Shown here: positions 50,110 through 60,100 of the stretch, piece after piece
Position numbering within the stretch: the stretch's first letter is position 1
How the letters are laid out: each line of letters begins with the position of its first letter
Source: Cardiobacterium sp. Marseille-Q4385
GTDB lineage: Bacteria; Pseudomonadota; Gammaproteobacteria; Cardiobacteriales; Cardiobacteriaceae
Direction of reading: 5' to 3'
DNA: 64,000 bases
Assembly: GCF_916618745.1 (NCBI RefSeq)
Contig: NZ_OU745373.1
Coordinates: forward strand, 558,001 to 622,000
Translations under genes and position numbers: made by a program
Notes under the pieces: generated by a model
Databases searched by the model: none
Told to the model about the DNA's origin: nothing
Seen by the model: only the letters and a program-made list of their open reading frames with translations

Positions 50110-50942
50110 TTAATTATTCATACAGATATTAAATAATAGGTCAATATTATTTAATCGAAGTTTATTGCGAATAGATTTAATCCATACCTATTTATGCTCG
50201 ATTGGGTTTAAGTCAGGGCTATAAGGTGGAAGCCATAATATCCTATGCCCATTCTTCTTTAATAAATCAGCTATCTCGCTGCTTTTATGAAAAGCTGCAT
50301 TATCCATCACAACTACACTGTTTTTTGGCAGTTCAGGTAACAAGGTTTGCTCCACCCACGCCTTAAAAATATCAGTATTAATGCTATGCTCGAACAAGCC
50401 AACAGCAAATAGCTTGTTCTCATATACCGCACCTATAGCATTAACTTGATTTTTACCATGCCAATCATGCTCAGCGTAACAACGCTGTCCTCTAAGTGAA
50501 TAACCATATCGCCTGATCCAGTCTTTGCCGAAGCCACTCTCGTCAATATATACCAAAGGTAGTTTGCGCTTACGGAAGCAGGTCTGAAAACGTTGGAACC
50601 AATTCCGTTTAATCGGACAAGCCTTGGGGTGTTTCAGTATCGTCTTTTTTTACTAAATTTATTGCGTAGCATAGTCTTTCTGATAGCAGCGGGTGTGCAT
50701 TTGAATCGTTTGGCACGTTCGCTTAGATAATCTGTTGGATACATCTCAATATCAGCCAGGAGTTCTTCTGTGCGGATCTTTTTCGGTGGTCGTTTTTGTG
50801 GTGTTTTGGCTTTTTCAGGATGTTTCTTCCAATTTTGAATGGTCGTGAAATGGATCCCAAATAGTGCAGCAGTAGTTCGAACTGATAATCCACGACTTAA
50901 TGTTTCCAGGACTTTTTTACGAAAGTCGGGAGAGTAGGCCAT
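50110..50942 (-). pseudogene. IS630-family transposase (programmed frameshift; nonsense mutation)
   Basis: The first frame starts at ATG 50942 behind AGGAG (MAYSPDFRKKVLETLSRGLS), a helix-turn-helix domain ending KKRRY at about 50634. A slippery run of seven A's then G (near 50646) allows a -1 shift into the DDE domain: KHPKACPIKRNWFQRF, VYIDESGFGKDW, VVVMDNAAFHKS and PYSPDLNPIEHK. That A-run is the usual frameshift device of this family. The second frame is cut by TAG at 50188-50190, where the family normally has Trp. Reading on gives VWIKSIRNKLRL and a stop at 50110, so the copy carries a single nonsense change. Confidence 0.85.
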
Positions 50943-50954
50943 AATCATTCTCCT

Positions 50955-51000
50955 GTATGAAAAAATAAGAATTTTAGCTATAGTTAAACAGCTAAAAACC
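50955..51000. repeat. Probable right end of the IS630 copy
   Basis: TTTTAGCT-ATAGTTAAAC-AGCTAAAA (50974-51000 region) is a near palindrome around TA. It resembles the end of the 150-bp MITE (TATAGTTAAACATC). The matching left end beyond 50110 was not found. Confidence 0.4.
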
Positions 51001-51007
51001 GGACCTT

Positions 51008-51053
51008 GCCAAGCGGCGTAAATACTGGAATCGTCAAGCGACGTAAACACAGG
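51008..51053 (-). repeat. Two copies of the GCCAAGCGG core at 25-bp spacing
   Basis: Cores start at 51008 and 51033, exactly one 25-bp unit apart, between the IS630 end and the adhesin terminator. Confidence 0.75.
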
Positions 51054-51074
51054 GTTTATGGGTGTTCACCGGGC

Positions 51075-51106
51075 AAAAAAACTCCCCCAGCGGGGGAGTT
51101 TTTTGT
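51075..51106 (-). terminator. Terminator of the giant adhesin gene
   Basis: ACTCCCCC (51081-51088) and GGGGGAGT (51092-51099) pair around AGC, with an A-run on the left and a T-run on the right, so it can act in both directions. It lies about 40 bp beyond the adhesin stop. Confidence 0.9.
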
Positions 51107-51146
51107 GGTAGCGAGCCGAAGCCCGTTTTTCGCCGCTTGGCGCTGT

Positions 51147-54100
51147 TTACAGGATGCTCACCGCCGCCAGCACTTCTTCCTGCGTCAGCGCGTGACCGTC
51201 GTGCGCGTTCACCGTGATGCTGTTGTGGTAGCTGCGGTTTTCGCTGTCGTGCAGGGTGTAGCTGAGGAGGCGGCTGTCGGCGTCGTATTGCAGGTCGCTG
51301 ATGGTTTCGCCTTTGCCTGCGACGAGGCGGATGCGGTCTTCCCCGCTGTTGAGGTCGAGGATTTGATTCAGCGCCGGGCTGTCCCCGTCTTTTGGCTGGG
51401 TGATGAAGATGAACTGGTCCGTACCTTCGCCGCCTTTGAGGGTGTTCGCGCCGCCGACCGCGACAAGGTTGTCGTTGCCGTCCGTGCCGGTGAGGGTGTG
51501 CGGGGTTTCGCTGGCGTCGAAGGTGAAGGCGTCACTGCCGCGTTCGCCGAGGCGGTCAAGGATTTCTGCGCTGCTCTTGTCTGCCAGTTCGGCGTGATCC
51601 GCGGCGTTGAGGGGCGCGCTGAGGTGGATGGGGGCATCGCTATCGCCCAGGGTCTGCGCGGCGTTGTTTGCGGCGCCGTCGTGCTGCGCGTGGTCAGTGG
51701 CGGTATGGGTATCGCCGCTTTCCGCGTGGTTTGCCGCTGCGCCGTGGCCGTCGCTGTTTTGACCGCTGTGGTTAGGGCTGTCTGCGCTGTCGGCGTCGTG
51801 TTTGTGCAGGGCATCAGCCGCCTCGGTGGCGCTGTGGATATCCACAGGTTCAGGCGGCACGTTGTTGCCGCTGGGCGGGTAGTTCGGATCGTCTTCGACG
51901 TGCAGGGTGAAGGTTTTGCGCATGGTCATGCCGCCGCTGTTGCTGACGGTCACGCTGACGGCGACGGTTTGTTCCTGGTCGTAGTTGATTTTCTGCCCGG
52001 TTTTGAGTTTGAGGGTGCCGTCCACGATTTCGAAACGCGGGTCGCTGACGTGGTAGGTGTAGTCTTTGCCGACGCTGCGGTCGCGCAGGGTGAGTTTGCC
52101 GACGCTGGCGCCATCCTGGCCTTCCATCAGTTTGTTGGCGGACAGGGTGAGGTCGTAGTAGTCGAAGCCGGGCATCCCTTTCGGCGCGCGGATGTAGGCG
52201 GTGAAGGTTTTGCTGACACTCGCCCCCATCTGGTCAGTCGCGGTGACGGTGAGGGTGACGCTGTTCACTTTGTCGTAGTCGAGGCTTTGTCCTTTTTTCA
52301 GGCGCAGCATGTCGCCGTTGATTTCGAAACGCTCGTCATTGACGGTGTAGGTGAAGCGGTCACCCTTGTCCGCGTCAATGGCTTTGAGGGTGCCAACTTC
52401 GGCCTGGTCTTCGTTGCCGTAGATGACGAGTGGATCGAGGGTGATGTCGGTCGGCGCGTGGTTTTCGTAGCCGACTTTCATGTCGGTCGAAGCGGTCGCG
52501 ATTTCTTCCTGCCCGGCGGTGTCGGTATAGGCGATTTTGACGGTGATTTTCTTGCCTTTTTCTGCCTCGGTCAGGGTGTAGGTGGATTCGTGTGCCCCTT
52601 CGATTTCCACGCCATCGGCATACCAGCGGTAGCTGGTCACGGATTTGGCTGGCACTTTAATGCTGATGTGGCGGTACAGTTCGCCGTAATCACCGTCATA
52701 GACTTCGGCAGTGAGGGTTTGTCCCGGCTGGGCAATCCCCTTGATGTACACGGCGCTCTTGAAGTGGTTGGTGCCGATGGTGTTGCCGCTGGTCTGGCGG
52801 TCGATAACGTTGCCGCCGTAGAGGTCGTTATCGCTGACGGTAACGCCGGTGGTCGGATGCACGGCCCCGTTGCGCAGTTCTATGCCGTACTGGTGGTGAT
52901 AGGGGTATTTCTCGGGCATATCGTGTTTTTGACGCACGGTGTTGTGGCGGATGGTGCCACCTTCGACGCCGACGTAAAGGATGCCAACGTGGTTATCCTC
53001 GACGATGTTGTCTTCGAAGGTAATATTTTTCACCGCCGTGCTACCGCCGTGCATGTGGTTCGAGGCAACGATACCGTAGCGGTTGCCAGAGAAGGTGTTG
53101 CCGCGCAATTCCACGTCGCTGACTTGCTCGTTTTTGTTCGGTTCGATGTCGATGCCGGCGCGCGGGTCGGTGCCGTCGGTGTCCTTGAAAATGGAATTGA
53201 GGACTTTGATCCCCTTGCCGTGGGTAATGGAGATGCCCTGGCGGCGGTTGTGATCGGCGTTCACCTGATAGAAGGTGATGTTTTGGGTCTCGATGTCGCT
53301 GCCGCCGCGCTTGCCGACGTAGAAGCCGTCACCCCAGTTTTCTTTTGAGGTGACTTTCTCGATGACGACGTTGGTGGAATTGGTGATGCGCACACCGTGA
53401 CCCCATTCGCCGTATTCGCCAGTGTGGATGCTGCGGTCGCCTACTACCGTGCCGCCGTACATATGGGCGTTGTCGGCGTCTTTGATGGTGATGACGGAGG
53501 CGAACTGGGAGTCGTTCGGCAACGATTTGAGCACGGTGCCATCGGCCATGCGCAGGATGACGTTACTCTTCAGGACGAGGCCGCTGGTTTCGTAGGACGA
53601 GGTTTCCTGGCGCATGGCGTCAATCAGATAGGTGCCGTTCGGAATATCGACGATACCGCCGCCTTTTTCCGCGACCGCATCAATGGCTTTCTGGATGGCA
53701 GCCGTGTCATCCGTTTGTCCGTCGCCCTTGGCGCCGTATGCGGCATCTTTGACGTTGGCAATAAAGTCGGTGGTCGGCTTCGGTACATATTCGCCGACTT
53801 TGCCAGACGGCGGCGGCATGGGAATGTCCGTCCCGTCACTGGTCGGGTTTTCATCATGTCCGGCATTGTCCTGATAGGTGGCGCGCACCGTGATTTTATG
53901 CCCGGCGTCGTCTTGGGTCAGGGTGTAGGTGCTGCTGTTGGCACTATCAATAGGATTGCCGTCGCGCAGCCATTGGTATTGCACTTTATCAGCGGCGAAA
54001 TCGTCGCCGTCGCTGACAGTAGCGGTGAGGGTGCTACCCACTTTGGCATCGCCGCTGATGGCAATGCTACCCGGCTGATTCGGCGGCGGTGCAGGGATGT

Positions 54101-57100
54101 CGGTCACATCACTCGTCGGGTTTTCATCATGCCCTGCGTTGTCCTTGTAGGTGGCACGCACGGTGATTTTGTGTCCGGCGTCGTCTTGGGTCAGGGTGTA
54201 AGTCTTGCCGTTCGCCTGATCAATAGGCTGACCGTCGCGTAGCCATTGGTAGGTCACGCCCGTATCCGGCACACCGTCTGCGTCGCTGATGTTGGCGGTG
54301 AGTTCGCTGCCGACTTTGCCTTCGCCCGTGATGCTTACCGTGCCTTCGTTGTTGGGCTGCGGCTGCGGCGGGGTTGGGTTGTTTTCCACATCCAGCGCGG
54401 CACTGGTCGGTTTTTCTGCCGTGCCTTTGTTGTCGGTGTACTCGACGTGCACGCTGATTTTGTGTCCGGCATCGTCCGGGGTCAGGGTATAGGTTTTGCC
54501 GTTTGCTTGGGTGATCGGTTGTCCGTCACGCTGCCATTGGTAGGTCACGCCCGTATCCGGTACGCCGTCGGCATCGCTGATGTTGGCGGTGAGTTCGCTG
54601 CCGACTTTGCCCTCGCCCGTGATCTTCACCGTGCCTTCGTGATTCGGCGGGGTTGGGGTGCTTTCCACCTCCAGCGCGGCACTGGTCGGTTTTTCTGTTG
54701 TGCCCTTGTTATCGGTGTATTCGACATGCACGCTGATTTTGTGTCCGGCATCGTCCGGGGTCAGGGTGTAGGTCTTGCCGTTCGCCTGGGCGATCGGTTG
54801 CCCGTCGCGCTGCCATTGGTAGGTGACGCCCGTATCCGGCACGCCATCGGCATCGCTGATGTTGGCGGTGAGTTCGCTGCCGACTTTGCCCTCGCCCGTG
54901 ATGCTCACCGTGCCTTCGTGGTTCGGCGGGGTTGGGTTGTTTTCCACCTCCAGCGCGGCGCTGGTCGGTTTTTCTGCCGTGCCCTTGTTGTCGGTGTATT
55001 CGACATGCACACTGATTTTGTGCCCGGCGTCGTCTGGGGTCAGGGTATAGGTCTTGCCGTTCGCCTGGGCGATCGGTTGCCCATCACGCTGCCATTGGTA
55101 GGTCACGCCTGTATCCGGCACACCGTCTGCATCGCTGATGTTGGCGGTGAGTTCGCTGCCGACTTTGCCCTCGCCCGTGATGCTCACCGTGCCTTCGTTA
55201 TTCGGCTGGGGCGGGGTGTTTTCCACCTCCAGCGCGGCGCTGGTCGGTTTTTCTACCGTGCCCTTGTTGTCGGTGTATTCGACGTGCACGCTGATTTTGT
55301 GTCCGGCGTCGTCTTGGGTCAGGGTGTAGGTCTTGCCGTTCGCTTGGGCGATCGGTTGTCCGTCACGCTGCCATTGGTAGGTCACGCCGCTATCCGGTAC
55401 GCCATCGGCATCGCTGATGTTAGCGCTGAGTTCGCTGCCGACTTTGCCTTCACCTGTGATGCTCACCGTGCCTTCGTTGTTGGGCTGCGGCTGTGGCGGG
55501 GTTGGGACGTTCTCTACATCCAGCGCGGCGCTGGTCGGTTTTTCTGTCGTGCCCTTGTTGTCGGTGTATTCGACATGCACGCTGATTTTGTGTCCAGCGT
55601 CGTCGCGGGTGAGGGTGTAGGTCTTGCCGTTCGCTTGGGCGATCGGTTGGCCATCGCGCTGCCATTGGTAGGTCACGCCTGTATCCGGCACACCGTCTGC
55701 ATCGCTGATGTTGGCGGTGAGTTCGCTGCCGACTTTGCCCTCGCCCGTGATGCTCACCGTGCCTTCGTTATTCGGCTGGGGCGGGGTGTTTTCCACCTCC
55801 AGCGCGGCGCTGGTCGGTTTTTCTACCGTGCCCTTGTTGTCGGTGTATTCGACATGCACGCTGATTTTGTGTCCGGCGTCGTTCGGGGTCAGGGTGTAGG
55901 TCTTGCCGTTCGCCTGGGCGATCGGTTGTCCATCGCGCTGCCATTGGTAGGTCACGCCGCTATCCGGCACACCGTCTGCGTCGCTGATGCTGGCGGTGAG
56001 TTCGCTGCCGACTTTGCCCTCGCCCGTGATGCTCACCGTGCCTTCGTTGTTGGGCTGCGGCTGCGGCGGGGGTGGGTTGTTTTCCACCTCCAGCGCGGCG
56101 CTGGTCGGGTTTTCTGCCGTGCCCTTGTTGTCGGTGTATTCGACATGCACGCTGATTTTGTGTCCAGCGTCGTCCGGGGTCAGGGTGTAGGGCTTGCCGT
56201 TTGCTTGGGGGATCGGTTGGCCATCGCGCTGCCCTTGGTAGGTCACGCCCGTATCCGGCACGCCGTCGGCATCGCTGATGTTGGCGGTGCGTTCGCTGCC
56301 GACTCTGCCCTCGCCCGTGATGTTCACCGTGCCTTCGTGGTTCGGCTGCGGTGGGGCGCTTTCCACATCCAGCGCTGCGCTGGTCGGTTTTTCTGCCGTG
56401 CCCTTGTTGTCGGTGTATTCGACCTGCACGCTGTTTTTGTGCCCGGCGTCGTCTGGGGTCAGGGGGTGGGCCTTGCCGTTCGCCTGGGCGATCGGTTGCC
56501 CAGCACGCTGCCATTGGTAGGTCGCGCCGCTATCCGGCACGCCGTCGGCATCGCTGCTGTTGGCGGTCCGTTCGCTGCCCACTTTGCTCTCGCCCGTGAT
56601 GCTCACCGTGCCTTCGTTGTTGGGCTGCGGCTGTGGCGGGGTTGGGCTGTTTTCTACATCCAGCGCTGCGCTGGTCGGTTTTTCTGCCGTGCCCTTGTTG
56701 TCGGTGTATTCGACGTGCACGCTGATTTTGTGTCCGGCGTCGTCTTGGGTCAGGGTGTAGGTCTTGCCGTTCGCTTGGGCGATCGGTTGTCCGTCACGCT
56801 GCCATTGGTAGGTCACGCCGCTATCCGGTACGCCATCGGCATCGCTGATGTTAGCGCTGAGTTCGCTGCCGACTTTGCCTTCACCTGTGATGCTCACCGT
56901 GCCTTCGTTGTTGGGCTGCGGCTGTGGCGGGGTTGGGCTGTTTTCTACATCCAGCGCTGCGCTGGTCGGTTTTTCTGCCGTGCCCTTGTTGTCGGTGTAT
57001 TCGACATGCACGCTGATTTTGTGTCCAGCGTCGTCGCTGGTGAGGGTGTAGGTCTTGCCGTTCGCTTGGGCGATCGGTTGGCCATCGCGCTGCCATTGGT

Positions 57101-60100
57101 AGGTCACACCGCTATCCGGCACGCCATCGGTATCGCTGATGTTGGCCGTCAGTTCGCTGCCGACTTTGCCCTCGCCCGTGATGCTCACCGTGCCTTCGTT
57201 ATTCGGCTGGGGCGGGGTGTTTTCCACCTCCAGCGCGGCGCTGGTCGGTTTTTCTGCCGTGCCCTTGTTGTCGGTGTATTCGACGTGCACGCTGGTTTTG
57301 GGTCCGGCGTCGTCGGGGGTCTGGGTGTAGGTCTTGCCGTTCGCCTGGGCGATCGGTTGTCCATCGCGCTGCCATTGGTAGGTCACGCCGCTATCCGGCA
57401 CACCGTCTGCGTCGCTGATGCTGGCGGTGAGTTCGCTGCCGACTTTGCCCTCGCCCGTGATGCTTACCGTGCCTTCGTTGTTGGGCTGCGGCTGCGGCGG
57501 GGGTGGGTTGTTTTCCACCTCCAGCGCGGCGCTGGTCGGGTTTTCTGCCGTGCCCTTGTTGTCGGTGTATTCGACATGCACGCTGATTTTGTGTCCAGCG
57601 TCGTCCGGGGTCAGGGTGTAGGTCTTGCCGTTCGCTTGGGCGATCGGTTGGCCATCGCGCTGCCATTGGTAGGTCACGCCCGTATCCGGCACGCCGTCGG
57701 CATCGCTGATGTTGGCGGTGAGTTCGCTGCCGACTTTGCCCTCGCCCGTGATCTTCACCGTGCCTTCGTGGTTCGGTTGCGGTGGGGCGCTTTCCACATC
57801 CAGCGCTGCGCTGGTCGGTTTTTCTGCCGTGCCCTTGTTGTCGGTGTATTCGACGTGCACGCTGATTTTGTGTCCGGCGTCGTCTGGGGTCAGGGTATAG
57901 GTCTTGCCGTTCGCCTGGGCGATCGGTTGCCCATCACGCTGCCATTGGTAGGTCACGCCCGTATCCGGCACACCGTCGGCATCGCTGATGGTGGCGGTGA
58001 GTTCGCTGCCAACTTTGCCCTCGCCCGTGATGTTCACCGTGCCTTCGTGGTTCGGCTGTGGCGGGGTTGGGTTGTTTTCCACCTCCAGCGCGGCGCTGGT
58101 CGGTTTTTCTGCCGTGCCCTTGTTATCGGTGTATTCGACATGCACGGTGATTTTGTGTCCGGCGTCGTCTTGGGTCAGGGTGTAGGTCTTGCCGTTCGCC
58201 TGGGCGATCGGTTGGCCATCGCGCTGCCATTGGTAGGTCACGCCGCTATCCGGCACGCCATCGGCATCGCTGATGTTGGCGGTGAGTTCGCTGCCGACTT
58301 TGCCCTCGCCCGTGATCTTCACCGTGCCTTCGTGGTTCGGTTGCGGTGGGGCGCTTTCCACATCCAGCGCTGCGCTGGTCGGTTTTTCTGCCGTGCCCTT
58401 GTTGTCGGTGTATTCGACATGCACACTGATTTTGTGCCCGGCGTCGTCTGGGGTCAGGGTATAGGTCTTGCCGTTCGCCTGGGCGATCGGTTGCCCATCA
58501 CGCTGCCATTGGTAGGTCACGCCCGTATCCGGCACACCGTCGGCATCGCTGATGGTGGCGGTGAGTTCGCTGCCAACTTTGCCCTCGCCCGTGATGTTCA
58601 CCGTGCCTTCGTGGTTCGGCTGTGGCGGGGTTGGGTTGTTTTCCACCTCCAGCGCTGCGCTGGTCGGTTTTTCTGCCGTGCCCTTGTTGTCGGTGTATTC
58701 GACGTGCACGCTGATTTTGTGTCCGGCGTCGTCTTGGGTCAGGGTGTAGGTCTTGCCGTTCGCTTGGGCGATCGGTTGTCCGTCACGCTGCCATTGGTAG
58801 GTCACGCCGCTATCCGGTACGCCATCGGCATCGCTGATGTTAGCGCTGAGTTCGCTGCCGACTTTGCCTTCACCTGTGATGCTCACCGTGCCTTCGTTGT
58901 TGGGCTGCGGCTGTGGCGGGGTTGGGGCGTTCTCTACATCCAGCGCGGCACTGGTCGGTTTTTCTGTCGTGCCCTTGTTGTCGGTGTATTCGACATGCAC
59001 GCTGATTTTGTGTCCAGCGTCGTCGCTGGTGAGGGTGTAGGTCTTGCCGTTCGCTTGGGCGATCGGTTGGCCATCGCGCTGCCATTGGTAGGTCACACCG
59101 CTATCCGGCACGCCATCGGTATCACTGATGTTGGCCGTCAGTTCGCTGCCGACTTTGCCCTCGCCCGTGATGCTCACCGTGCCTTCGTGGTTCGGCGGGG
59201 TTGGGGTGCTTTCTACATCCAGCGCGGCACTGGTCGGTTTTTCTGTCGTGCCCTTGTTGTCGGTGTATTCGACGTGGACGCTGATTTTGTGTCCGGCGTC
59301 GTCGCTTGTGAGGGTGTAGGTTTTGCCGTTAGCTTGGGCGATCGGTTGGCCGTCGCGCTGCCATTGGTAGGTCACACCGCTATCCGGCACGCCATCGGCA
59401 TCACTGATGTTGGCGGTAAGTTCGGTACCGACTTTGCCCTCGCCCGTGATGTTCACCGTACCTTCGTTGTTCGGCTGCGGCGGCGGATTCGGCGCCGGGG
59501 TATCGGCGACGGTAGCGGTAGCCTCGCTTAGTGGATTTTCGTTGTGTCCGGCGTTGTCTTTGTAGGTAGCACGCACGCTGATTTTGTGTCCCGCGTCGTC
59601 GCGGGTGAGCGTGTAGCTGCTGCCCGTCTGTCCGCTGATGGGCTGACCGTCACGCAGCCATTGGTATTGCACGTTGTTGGGTACGCCGTCGTCATCGCTA
59701 ACGGCAGCGGTCAGTGTTTGTCCGACTTTCGCTTCACCGCTGATGCTGATTTTGCCTTCGTGATTCGGTTGCGGCGGCGGATTCGGCGCAGGGGTATCAG
59801 CGACGGTAGCGGTAGCCTCGCTTAGTGGATTTTCGTCGTGTCCGGCGTTGTCTTTGTAGGTCGCGCGCACGGTGATTTTGTGCCCTGCGTCGTCGCGGGT
59901 GAGGGTGTAGGTGCTGCCTGTTTGTCCGCTGATCGGCTGGCCGTCACGCAGCCACTGGTATTGCACGTTAGCGGGCGCGCCGTCGTCGTCGCTAACGGCA
60001 GCGGTCAGCGTCTGCCCAACTTTGGCCTCGCCGATGATGCTGATTTTGCCTTCGTGATTCGGTTGTGGCGGCGGATTCGGCGCAGGGGTATCGGCGACGG

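Noticed and set aside
54246..59531. A 1761-codon open frame on the plus strand, opposite the adhesin
   Set aside because: It is an antisense shadow of the Ig-like repeats: their codon usage lacks stops on the other strand in every copy. It resembles no known family and lacks a ribosome-binding site.
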